Part shown: positions 27,601 through 36,846 of the stretch, piece after piece
Position numbering within the stretch: position 1 is the stretch's first letter
Layout: each line of letters begins with the position of its first letter
From: Phycisphaerales bacterium
Lineage (GTDB): Bacteria; Planctomycetota; Phycisphaerae; Phycisphaerales; SM1A02
NCBI GenBank assembly: GCA_009691915.1
Contig: SIAD01000001.1
Coordinates: 62,001-126,000, forward strand
DNA: 64,000 bases
Reading direction: 5' to 3'
Position numbers and translations under genes: made by a program
The notes under the pieces: generated by a model
The model's input: only the letters and a program-made list of their open reading frames with translations
Told to the model about the DNA's origin: nothing
Databases searched by the model: none

Positions 27601-28435
27601 GTTGCACCTGCGCTGCTTTTCCGATGAACTCTCCGCAACGCTTGCGATGCGCGGAGGCGTCGTCGCCCTCCTCTCGCGGTCGATAGCGCGGGCCGTGATC
27701 CATCACGCCCACTACCACCCGAAATGGGAGGAGATCTGTTCACTCGCGTCTGTATCCGGCATCCCTCACACGGAACTCCTTGAGGATCTCCCCGATGCGG
27801 TCGCGATCGACTTCGTTGATCGGCTAGAAGTGCTTCCGCGGTCACAGGAAGCGATGGAGCACACAGATGCCTCTATCGGCGAGGGACTGTGGGATCGTTC
27901 GGGCGCGTGCCTCGAACGCGTGCATCAGTGCCTCAGTGCGCTCGCCGTGGTGCGTGGCGTTGACCGACGGACGCTAGCGGTGGGATCAGCCAGTGCGCGC
28001 TCGTTTGTGACGACCCACGCACCGAGGTCGGTGTCATCCGAAACCGTTCAGCGGGTCTTGGAGCGCGCCCAGAAGATCTTTCCCCCGCACGCGCTGGCTT
28101 CGCTCAGTGCGACCCAGCTCGCGCGCGCCCCGCGGCGGCTCGAGGCGCTCGCTTCTCGGATGCGCAAGGTGGTGACCAAGGGCGAGGGGTGGGAGGAGTC
28201 GCTCGCCGCTCAGTTCGCCCCGTGGGAGGTGCGCGTCGCCCTGGCGCGTGAGCGCGCCGTGACACGCGATGGGTGGGCTCGTGCCGTCGAATTCGCCGAT
28301 CTCGTCGAGGAGTTCGCCGTTGCGTTGTGGGCGCAGGAGCTGGGGACGATTCACCCCGTCTCAGAGCAGCGCCTCGAGCCGCTGGCCCGTCAGCTGAATG
28401 TCTGGGAGATCCAGCCGTCGTCGGGCCATGCGTAG
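24614..28435 (+). CDS. hrpA: ATP-dependent RNA helicase HrpA (DEAH box)
   Basis: DEAH-box RNA helicase of the HrpA type, implicated in mRNA processing and ribosome rescue in E. coli. The 1273-aa length matches HrpA. Motifs in order are GETGCGKTTQ (I), TQPRRIAARAV (Ia), IDEAHERS (II), SATID (III), TNIAETSLT (V), and QRAGRCGRI (VI). The ratchet/OB region and the long C-terminal HrpA-specific domain (DUF3418-like) follow, with YHPKWEEICSLA. It starts at a GTG with little Shine-Dalgarno. Its last 46 nt overlap the 3' end of the convergent FtsK-like gene. Confidence 0.94.
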   Translation: MGLLDSVRIPAELPIFTHAQEIVAAIESHPVVIVQGETGCGKTTQLPKLCLQAGRATTGMIALTQPRRIAARAVCRRIAEELAVESGGVVAYQVRFDDRTTSATRIKVVTDGILLAQIRTDRLLSRYDTVIIDEAHERSLNIDFLLGCLVRILRRRSDLRVVIASATIDSQRFSRHFGDAPVIEIPGRAHPVEVRYAPVGRDDSGEPDMIRAISDAVVERLKGQDGDGLVFLAGEREIRDAQTALQGRLGESVEAVPLYSRLSGPEQDRALSGSGRRRVVLATNIAETSLTVPRVRFVIDTGNARVLRYSTKSRIQRIPIERISRASAAQRAGRCGRIAPGVCIRLYSEQEFADFPQWPQPEIQRVSLASVILQMSSIGLGAVASFPFLDPPSPRAIEEGQATLVELGAFTSSSRLTREGAMMARLPVDPRLSRVLLESVRAHCLPEALVIASALSSIDPRERPAAKATEADIAHQQWRDTSSDAASILRLWFAWRKAREDLGSSALKRWCRERFVSEGRLREWEEIHRQLVRLVDGGWESARALVGTPAREGAPLEPLHRSIMTGFVSSVAQRTEEGDYLLATGHRFSLHPSSALARGAARWIVAAEIVDTGRRVGRTAVRIHPDWLGQVAPHLLTRSISEPHWVETSGQAAAWERTTLGALVVSPRRRVPLGPINPAAARQLFIQGALVEECVPGVIPPFMERNRRLRAGLEQEEARKRRTLIGDDLARYSFFDARIPEEIHSWPSFIRWLDSSKGSIPRTLEMQRMDLLRDPSDQSESAAEGLLMIAGRPRDVAYIHRPGDIRDGASIRVALEAASLLDERAISWGVPGSLAQFCEGMIRSLPRHIRQRLIPAREVAEGAAERLADREGSFATRLAEQLNSIAQTRVTAADFDLARVEPHLRILVEVVDSTGAIIDSDRDVRALVARIRDRSLRAFAALAASFGDRYERRAVEQWTNTSLPNEIAEQIPAPEDCPVAVVYPALVDARRGADGPLHLRCFSDELSATLAMRGGVVALLSRSIARAVIHHAHYHPKWEEICSLASVSGIPHTELLEDLPDAVAIDFVDRLEVLPRSQEAMEHTDASIGEGLWDRSGACLERVHQCLSALAVVRGVDRRTLAVGSASARSFVTTHAPRSVSSETVQRVLERAQKIFPPHALASLSATQLARAPRRLEALASRMRKVVTKGEGWEESLAAQFAPWEVRVALARERAVTRDGWARAVEFADLVEEFAVALWAQELGTIHPVSEQRLEPLARQLNVWEIQPSSGHA

Positions 28436-31400
28436 GGGCGGAATTTCTCCTGGACTCCCGTCTCTTCGCTGTGCAAGAGAGCCCGCATGGGTCCGAGGCG
28501 GCTGGCCACTGGTGAGTCGATGAGTGTGCTCGAGTCGGTCGCGCTGATCTGGAAGAGCACGCGCCACTCGAACTCGCGGATCGCGTTGCGATCGAAGGAC
28601 CGCGCAAGGTTGGTGGCACCGTCGCAGGTGACCTGCACATGGATCCCCAGGGGCGGTCCGTCCTTCAATAGTGCTCCTAGCAATTTGTCGGCAGTCGGTG
28701 GGGCATCGGAGGTGCTCGACGAGAACGAGTAGTCATCCTCGTTGCGTCTCAGTGCACGGAACCTGTGGAGTGCGTGGACGAGCACCAGCCAGGTCGGATC
28801 CGTAGTTGAGTGTGCCTGCTGTCGCCGCACCGACTCGTGAGTTGCCGCGGCGAGGATCGCTTCTGCGTCGCGGTGGCCGCCGGTCATGGCATCAAGGCCC
28901 AGCGCCGAGACCAACGCCGCAAGTCTGCCGAAATCCGGGGAGTCCGGAGGAGTTCCATCCAGGAGAAGGATCCGGCACCGACCCTTGGGAAACCGGGCCG
29001 CGAGCGAGACCATCGCCGAGGCAGAGAGCGCCAACGCGGCATCTTCGCGCTGGCCGATGACCATGACATTCGCTCCCGTCTGGCGCGAGAGCACCACAGA
29101 GGTTGGGTCCTTGATCGAGATGGCATCGCCGAGCCAGAGCCGAGTGGGTTCCGGCAATGCTGGAAGTTCGCGGCGGCTGCGCGCGGCCATCATCAGGCGG
29201 TTCGCGTGCATGTGCGCGGGAGCGTTCCCCTCGAACACGATCATTGTCGGTCGGCGCACGGGAGGCGTCGCAATCTGTTGCCTCCGTACTCGCGCGAGCA
29301 TGCGGTCTCGTTCCTCGTCGGGGAGCCAGACCACCTGGAACGGATTGTTCCCTTCGATCAGTCCGCCCGAGTCGTTGTAGATCGCGTCGCCGGGGCGCGA
29401 GAGGAGCCGACCCGCGAGATTGTCATCCGAGAGAATGAGTTGTGAGTCCGCCTCGTTGCACTGGAGCGCGACTCGCACCGCCATCTGCCCCATCGTCGCG
29501 CGTGCGATCGAGTAGGCACCACCCAGCGTCTGCGATCCGAGGATCACATGCATCCCGAAGGCGCGTCCCTGGCGCACGAGGCGATCGAGCAGGAGCGCCG
29601 ACTCTTCCGAGACCTTGTCATCTTCCGTGAAGAGCTCCTGAAACTCATCAATGATGAGGAGCGTGCGCGGGATGATCTCCGCAGCCTTGCTGCGACGGTA
29701 TCCCGCGAGATCCTGAACTCCCTGGGCACGAAAGACCTCGCCGCGTCGGCGAAGTTCCGCGTCAAGACCCCGAAGGACGGAGAGACCGAACTCGCGGTCG
29801 CTCTCGATCGCCACCACGCGCGCGTGGGGAAGGGCGTTGGTCGCATAGGTCCGGAATTCGACCCCCTTCTTGAAGTCGATCAGCCAGAGTTCGGCTTCGT
29901 CGGGACTGAAGCGCAGCGCAAGGTTGGTGATCAGGGCGTGGAAGAGCGTTGACTTGCCCGAGCCGGTCTTGCCTGCGATCAGGGCGTGCTGGCTCGTCCC
30001 GGTCCCGAGGTGTATGGCCTGGAGTCTCGTCGCTCCCGAACGCCCGATGGGCACGGTGATTCCTTCGGCGGTCGACTCTGTCCAGACGGCCGAGTCCTCA
30101 GGAGCGATCGAGGCAAACGGGACCTCGACTCGCTTCGACGCCCGTGCAGCCGCGCCGATGCGCCGAAGCAGGGCGATCGTCTCGTCTCGTGATGGCGCGG
30201 GGGCTGTGGAGAGCGGGAATCGTCCGAGCCACTCGTGATCGACCCAGAAGTGTCCATCGCGCCATGCGAGGTGGAGTCCTCCCGCGCGCATCTCGGCTTC
30301 GGTGAGCGGCGCTGGAATGGACTCCGCCACATCGCGCAGGATGAGGGTGAACACACCGCAGCGAGGCCCGCTGTTGATGACACTCGCCAGATGCCTCGCG
30401 GCAACTTCGGAGATGTTTGCCGGAAAGTCGCACAGCACCAGAAACCGATAGGGCTCGGCAATCTCTCCTGCCTGCCGGTTGTACTCGTCGAGCGACGCGT
30501 ATTCGTTCCTCAGGAACTTCTGGATGACAGTCTCCATGTGTTGGCACAGGTCGCCGAGGCGCTGTTCGATGTGCCGCGCATCCGTCCAGATTCGTTCGCC
30601 GATGAGGTGTTCCGCATCATCGGTCAGATGCATAAATGCCGCGAATCCCTCGCCGAGGCCGATGGGATCGGCGATGGTGAACCGCGCCAGGCCAGGCGGG
30701 ATCGCCACCAGTATCCGCAGCATCGCCTCCTGCAGGACGGCGAGTCCCGCCGCGCGTCCGTCGCGCGGAGCATCGATGAAGAGTGAGGCGTCGCGCGGCA
30801 AGCTCAGAACAACGGGGAGATGGAAGAGCCGCGCGGCGCCCGCGGGCCATGCCAACTCCGGCTCCGTCGGCAACGCTCCGGGAATCTCGCGGAGATTCAC
30901 GGTGACCGCCCCCACTTTGGCGGCGCCAGTGAGTGCGGCGCGTCCCAGGAAAGTTCGCCAGGCGGGGTCAGACCAGCGTGCGAAGAGACTCTGGTCGATC
31001 GCGAGGAGGGCTTGTGTGTCGTCGACGATCTGGCGCTGGCCGCGATGCCATGCGTCGCGAAGCGCCGTGAGGTGAGTCTGTTCGACACGGGTGATCTCAT
31101 TGAGTCTCGATTCGTGCCGTCGTGATTCGGCCATAGAGCCGCTGTTGTGCGCCGCATGGGCGGTGGCGCATTCCTGCGTGCATCGGGTCTCCGCCGCTTC
31201 GCAGGCGAGGTCGTGCTGCGCCTTGGCACTGGTGCGCAGCGTTCCGGCGTTCTCCGACATCAACTGGATCTTCCTTGCGTAGAGCAGTTCGATCTCTTTC
31301 GCCGCTGGATCTATGGAGTGGCGGGCAGCCGCCCGGTCGCGTGTGTGCTGCGCGCGATACTCCGCTTGCAGCGAGGCGCGGCGGGTTTCCGCCTGCGACA

Positions 31401-32301
31401 AAGCGCGCTTTGAGATCACCGACGCGATGGCCCTTGCCCCGGAGAGGGGCTGGGCGATCCTCGACAAACGGGAGCCCGCCCAGACCCAGCCGACTGAGAG
31501 GACTACGAGTGCCACGAGAGCGCCTGCGCCAAGACTGACGGCGACCTCGTTCGTCTCTCGGCTCCACAGAAACCATCCCGCGATTCCCGAGAGTGCGGTG
31601 ATGGTTACGAACGCGGTCGCGTGCACCAGTCCGACGCGGAGCAGCCGTGCCACCATCTGTCGACGAAGTGCTGCGTTGACCGCTTCGACGAGTCGACCCT
31701 GCTCGGCGAGTGCTGCCTGTGGATCGGCATCGACGGATTCTGGAAGATCCTCGCGGACCGACTCGCCGATCGGGCAGGCCACGCGCGCGCGCGCCAGTAG
31801 GTCAAGGGCTTCACTGACCTGCCTTGTTACAACCGCGGTCCCTTCGTCAGTGGCCTTCTTGAACGCCTCGAACTGCGCGCTGGGGACCGGCTCCATCGAC
31901 TCGTACATCGTGTCGGCCGTCCAGGTCTGCTCATCCGACCGCGCCTGCACCTTCTCGACGAGGTTCAGCCGCTCGAGGTCAGTCGCCTGCCGCGCCGCCT
32001 TCTCGCTCGTCCCGATTCTCTCCCGTTGCCGTCCCAATCGCATGTCCGCTTCAGCCCTCACACTCTCCAACCCCGCGCGCGCAATGGCGAGCGACCCTTC
32101 AAGGGTCAGGGCGATCGCACGCATCCGGTCCGCGTGGAGCGCAGCCTCCGGTTCGCGCGCGTGCTTTGAGAGCGTGCGCAAGGCTTCCTCGGCCTCTAGG
32201 CGGCTCTTCGGCGCAGAGAGCACCGTGCAGCAGAGCCGCCGGCCTAGTGCCGCCGCCAGCGATCCTGGCAGATCGGCAGGAAGTGAATCGGATCCGGACA
32301 C
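28390..32301 (-). CDS. FtsK/SpoIIIE-type ATPase, EccC/EssC-like, of a putative type VII-like system
   Basis: A 1303-aa membrane ATPase. An N-terminal helical region (about 1-215) precedes two transmembrane helices (about 222-280), a coiled-coil region, and three ATPase-like blocks. Block 0 (about 520-680) lacks a P-loop but has IADPIGLG and a Walker-B-like RFLVLCDFP. Block 1 (about 755-1010) is intact: AGKTGSGKST near 773 and LLIIDEFQE near 880, with the FtsK-type GSQTLGG. Block 2 (about 1057-1303) has a degenerate P-loop (VIGQREDAAL) and ILLLDGTPP. Three tandem FtsK-like ATPases behind two TM helices is the layout of type VII secretion ATPases EccC/EssC, and a WXG100-like gene sits three genes upstream. 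A GTG start at 32301 was used. Whether it moves protein or DNA is inferred, with protein preferred. Confidence 0.82.
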   Translation of the reverse strand: MSGSDSLPADLPGSLAAALGRRLCCTVLSAPKSRLEAEEALRTLSKHAREPEAALHADRMRAIALTLEGSLAIARAGLESVRAEADMRLGRQRERIGTSEKAARQATDLERLNLVEKVQARSDEQTWTADTMYESMEPVPSAQFEAFKKATDEGTAVVTRQVSEALDLLARARVACPIGESVREDLPESVDADPQAALAEQGRLVEAVNAALRRQMVARLLRVGLVHATAFVTITALSGIAGWFLWSRETNEVAVSLGAGALVALVVLSVGWVWAGSRLSRIAQPLSGARAIASVISKRALSQAETRRASLQAEYRAQHTRDRAAARHSIDPAAKEIELLYARKIQLMSENAGTLRTSAKAQHDLACEAAETRCTQECATAHAAHNSGSMAESRRHESRLNEITRVEQTHLTALRDAWHRGQRQIVDDTQALLAIDQSLFARWSDPAWRTFLGRAALTGAAKVGAVTVNLREIPGALPTEPELAWPAGAARLFHLPVVLSLPRDASLFIDAPRDGRAAGLAVLQEAMLRILVAIPPGLARFTIADPIGLGEGFAAFMHLTDDAEHLIGERIWTDARHIEQRLGDLCQHMETVIQKFLRNEYASLDEYNRQAGEIAEPYRFLVLCDFPANISEVAARHLASVINSGPRCGVFTLILRDVAESIPAPLTEAEMRAGGLHLAWRDGHFWVDHEWLGRFPLSTAPAPSRDETIALLRRIGAAARASKRVEVPFASIAPEDSAVWTESTAEGITVPIGRSGATRLQAIHLGTGTSQHALIAGKTGSGKSTLFHALITNLALRFSPDEAELWLIDFKKGVEFRTYATNALPHARVVAIESDREFGLSVLRGLDAELRRRGEVFRAQGVQDLAGYRRSKAAEIIPRTLLIIDEFQELFTEDDKVSEESALLLDRLVRQGRAFGMHVILGSQTLGGAYSIARATMGQMAVRVALQCNEADSQLILSDDNLAGRLLSRPGDAIYNDSGGLIEGNNPFQVVWLPDEERDRMLARVRRQQIATPPVRRPTMIVFEGNAPAHMHANRLMMAARSRRELPALPEPTRLWLGDAISIKDPTSVVLSRQTGANVMVIGQREDAALALSASAMVSLAARFPKGRCRILLLDGTPPDSPDFGRLAALVSALGLDAMTGGHRDAEAILAAATHESVRRQQAHSTTDPTWLVLVHALHRFRALRRNEDDYSFSSSTSDAPPTADKLLGALLKDGPPLGIHVQVTCDGATNLARSFDRNAIREFEWRVLFQISATDSSTLIDSPVASRLGPMRALLHSEETGVQEKFRPYAWPDDGWISQTFS

Positions 32302-32335
32302 AACACGAGTCTAACGCTCGGCCGCGCGCCCTCAT

Positions 32336-32353
32336 TCTCGGCGGGCGCCGAGA
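32336..32353 (-). other. Intercistronic hairpin before the FtsK-like gene
   Basis: TCTCGGCG and CGCCGAGA form a perfect 8-bp stem with a 2-nt centre, 2 nt beyond the stop of the upstream small gene and about 35 nt before the ATPase start. No T-run follows on the transcribed strand. It may therefore be a partial attenuator or a processing/stability hairpin that sets unequal expression of the small proteins and the ATPase. The symmetry is seen; the function is inferred. Confidence 0.4.
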
Positions 32354-32354
32354 C

Positions 32355-32570
32355 TCACGCGCCGCACTCACGGCGCGCGCGCGCAATCGCCTCGCCGAGT
32401 TCGTCGAGTGCCAGCAACGCGATCCGCGCGGCATCGTCGGCCGGATCAACCGCCTCCCGCGTGATTCCCTCGCACGCCTGGTCTCGCCACTCCTGCTGGA
32501 TCTGAGACCACTGAACATGGAGCACTCGGAGCGTGTCCTTGATCTTTGCCTTGCTGCTTGCATCACCCAC
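32355..32570 (-). CDS. Small WRDQ-motif helical protein in the WXG100/FtsK unit
   Basis: A 71-aa, all-helical protein without cysteine pairs, signal peptide or membrane segment. It starts at a GTG with GGAGG 9 nt upstream and overlaps the previous gene's end by 8 nt, so translation is coupled. Its central turn contains WRDQ (28-31) with the spacing W-R-D-Q-x4-I-x2-E. The WXG100-like protein of the same unit has W-R-D-Q-x4-F-x2-E. I infer that it is a second, shortened WXG100-like helical hairpin, possibly a heterodimer partner or cosecreted protein. No named family was recognised. Confidence 0.7.
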   Translation of the reverse strand: MGDASSKAKIKDTLRVLHVQWSQIQQEWRDQACEGITREAVDPADDAARIALLALDELGEAIARARRECGA

Positions 32571-33186
32571 GGGGGTCTTCCTCCGGTGTCACTTCGGCAC
32601 TGCCTCCTCGGCGCATGGAGCGCGCGCCCGGCTCGGGCCCTGCCGCGTCGGGATCGACCGGTAGTGTCAGCCCGATTTCCTCGGTCGATGCACGCTTTCC
32701 GGGCTGGGTTGCGAGGTAGGCGTCGACCGCCATCGCCATTCGATTGATTGACGCAATGGCCTTCGGAATCACCGACTCGACATAGTTAGACAACGGACCG
32801 AGCCCCGCCCGGAACTGCCCGAGGATTCGCTGGTATTCAATGGCCCAGCGCTTTAGCGCCTTGAGGCAGTGCTGCGCCTCCTCGACCGACTGCTCCGCGC
32901 GCCGGACCGCCTTCTTTTCGTCGACGACCGAGGGCGGACGGCCATCGGCGGTCATCTGGATCTGCTTGCGGAAGAGCGCATTGCGGGCGATGGTGAGCTT
33001 CTCGCTGCGGAGCCGGAGTTGCCGCTCCCAGTCGGCAGGTCCTGCGCCCTCTAGCCACATCCCGAACCGCTCGGCATCGGACACCGCCTCCTCCAGTGCA
33101 GTCGCCAGCGACCTTCCGGTCTTTGCCAGCACCGCCTTGGCCGCCATCAGCATCGCAGTGTCGCGGAGATTGGCCCCTTGGTCCAT
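32563..33186 (-). CDS. Helical coiled-coil protein in the WXG100/FtsK unit
   Basis: A 207-aa protein that is almost wholly helical up to about residue 165, with charged heptad-like segments (LRLRSEKLTIARNALFRKQI, then VDEKKAVRRAEQSVEEAQ). A disordered Pro/Glu/Arg/Gly-rich tail follows. It has no signal peptide or membrane helix. It lies 6 nt after the WXG100-like gene and overlaps the next small gene by 8 nt, so all three are one translational unit. Its size and helical form would suit a substrate, a chaperone or an EspG-like adaptor, but no family was recognised and none of these is established. Confidence 0.7.
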   Translation of the reverse strand: MDQGANLRDTAMLMAAKAVLAKTGRSLATALEEAVSDAERFGMWLEGAGPADWERQLRLRSEKLTIARNALFRKQIQMTADGRPPSVVDEKKAVRRAEQSVEEAQHCLKALKRWAIEYQRILGQFRAGLGPLSNYVESVIPKAIASINRMAMAVDAYLATQPGKRASTEEIGLTLPVDPDAAGPEPGARSMRRGGSAEVTPEEDPRG

Positions 33187-33192
33187 TGGATG

Positions 33193-33465
33193 TCACCGCT
33201 GACGGAGGTACTCGTCGATTCGATCGGCCTTGCGCATGAGGAAGGGAATGTGTTCTTCGCTGGCCTTCATCAGTCGTTGCAGGACCTTCAGCGTCTGCTC
33301 GAACTCTTCCGCGAACTTCTGTTGCTCCTGATCGCGCCAGGTCTGCGCCAGTGTGTTCATCCGCGACGAGATCGTTGAGATTCCCCCCTGCAGGTCCTGA
33401 TTGAACTTGCGCAGGTCAGCCGCGAATCGTCGGAGCTCGTTGGGATCGACGACGGCCTTGGCCAT
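33193..33465 (-). CDS. WXG100-family-like protein (ESAT-6-type)
   Basis: A 90-aa protein with the length, helix-turn-helix pattern and central Trp of WXG100 proteins, the small dimeric substrates and partners of type VII secretion ATPases. Helix 1 is LRRFAADLRKFNQDLQGG; the turn has W43-R-D in place of W-x-G; and helix 2 carries F51 at W+8 (QKFAEEFEQTLKVLQRL) as in the family. The C-terminus is Arg-rich (DEYLRQR). The ATG at 33465 was chosen because the longer upstream in-frame extension is antisense to the aldehyde dehydrogenase. It is first in a four-gene unit ending in the FtsK-like ATPase. Confidence 0.8.
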   Translation of the reverse strand: MAKAVVDPNELRRFAADLRKFNQDLQGGISTISSRMNTLAQTWRDQEQQKFAEEFEQTLKVLQRLMKASEEHIPFLMRKADRIDEYLRQR

Positions 33466-33495
33466 GGCTGAAGTGTATGGAGATACCCTCGGGTG

Positions 33496-34932
33496 ATGGA
33501 GTGCCGCAACCTCGTCGGCGGATCGTGGATTTCTCCTGAGAGTGGCGCGACCTTCGATGTACGGGATCCGGCCACAGGGGAATTGATCGCGAGAGTTCCT
33601 CGCGGCGGCGCGGCCGAGGCGCATCGATGCGTCGACGCCGCCGAGCAGGCGCTCCCGGAATGGAGCGCGCGTTCCCCAGCCATGCGTGCCGGCTTCCTCG
33701 ATCAGGTGTCGAGCGCGCTTCGTCGAGCGCGCACCGAGCTGGCGGCTTTGATCACACGGGAGAGCGGGAAGCCGCTGGCGGAGTCGGCGGCGGAGGTTGA
33801 CTACTCGGCCGACTACTTCGATTCGGCTGCGGCCGAAGCACGGAACCTTGTCGAGGTGCGGCTCCCGGTGCGTGGGGGAGGCACTCTGAAGCGGGCGATC
33901 CCGGAGCCGGTAGGGGTTGTCGCCGCCATCACGCCCTGGAACTTTCCGCTGGCGATGATTGCGCGCAAGACCGCGCCCGCGTTGGCCGCGGGATGCACGC
34001 AGGTGGTCAAACCGGCGGAGGCGACTCCGCTGACCGCCCTCACCCTCGCGCAACTCGCAACTGATGCCGGGCTCCCACCGGGGGTTCTCAATGTCATCAC
34101 GGGAGATCCGCCGTCGATTGCGCGCGCATGGCTCGGTGATGGGAGAGTCCGCAAACTCTCGTTCACCGGATCAACTCGGGTGGGCAAGGAACTCATGCGC
34201 TTGGCGGCAGATCAGGTCGTCCGCCTCTCGTTGGAACTCGGTGGGCAGGCACCCTTGATTGTCTTTGGCGACGCGGATCTCGACGCGGCGGTCGCGGCCG
34301 CAATTGCGGGGAAGTTCCGTGTCGCAGGGCAGACTTGCATCTGCCCCAATCGGTTCCTGGTGGCGCGCGAGGTTCATGCCGAATTCACTGACCGGCTCGT
34401 CCGGGCTGCGACTCGGCTCCCTGTGGGGCCCGGGACTCTCGCGGGAGTTCGAATCGGGCCGCTCATCAATGACGAAGCGGTTACAAAAGTGCGCCGTCAT
34501 GTGGCGGACGCGATCGACAGGGGAGGAGTCCTTCGCTGCGGGGGCGGAACCGTCCCAGTCGATGGCTGCCTCGACCGGTTCTTCGCGCCCACCGTCATCG
34601 ACTCGGCCACACCGGAAATGCTCTGCTTCAAGGAAGAGACCTTCGGCCCTGTGGCACCGATCGCGGGCTTTGACAGCATCGATGATGCGGTGACTCTCGC
34701 CAACGCGACCGAGTTCGGGCTTGCCGCATACATCTTCACCCGTGACCTGGCATGTGCCGAGCGCGTTGGGGCGAAACTCCGCAGCGGGATCGTGGGAGTG
34801 AATACCTGTGCCGTCAGCGATGCCTATGCCCCGTTCGGCGGCTGCCAATGGTCAGGCTTCGGCCGCGAAGGGGGGAGATGGGGGCTCGAGGAATACCTCG
34901 CTTGGAAGTATGTCTGTGCAACGAGTTCCTAG
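33496..34932 (+). CDS. NAD(P)-dependent aldehyde dehydrogenase, succinate-semialdehyde type
   Basis: A 478-aa aldehyde dehydrogenase, closest by motif to succinate-semialdehyde dehydrogenases (GabD-like). It has PWNFPLAM (Rossmann entry), FTGSTRVGKEL, the general-base Glu in LELGGQAPL (E247), the nucleophile in VAGQTCICPNR (C281), EETFGPVAP, and the C-terminal FGGCQWSGFGREGG loop. The actual aldehyde is not determined by the sequence. A GTG one codon earlier is an equally possible start. It is divergent from the WXG100-like gene (30 nt) and convergent with rpoD, whose stop is 3 nt away. Confidence 0.9.
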   Translation: MECRNLVGGSWISPESGATFDVRDPATGELIARVPRGGAAEAHRCVDAAEQALPEWSARSPAMRAGFLDQVSSALRRARTELAALITRESGKPLAESAAEVDYSADYFDSAAAEARNLVEVRLPVRGGGTLKRAIPEPVGVVAAITPWNFPLAMIARKTAPALAAGCTQVVKPAEATPLTALTLAQLATDAGLPPGVLNVITGDPPSIARAWLGDGRVRKLSFTGSTRVGKELMRLAADQVVRLSLELGGQAPLIVFGDADLDAAVAAAIAGKFRVAGQTCICPNRFLVAREVHAEFTDRLVRAATRLPVGPGTLAGVRIGPLINDEAVTKVRRHVADAIDRGGVLRCGGGTVPVDGCLDRFFAPTVIDSATPEMLCFKEETFGPVAPIAGFDSIDDAVTLANATEFGLAAYIFTRDLACAERVGAKLRSGIVGVNTCAVSDAYAPFGGCQWSGFGREGGRWGLEEYLAWKYVCATSS

Positions 34933-34935
34933 CGG

Positions 34936-36842
<1,907 letters not shown>

Positions 36843-36846
<4 letters not shown>

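Noticed and set aside
33466-34053. N-terminal extension of the WXG100-like gene by about 196 codons
   Set aside because: It is antisense to the aldehyde dehydrogenase and absent from WXG100 proteins; the ATG at 33465 gives the right length.
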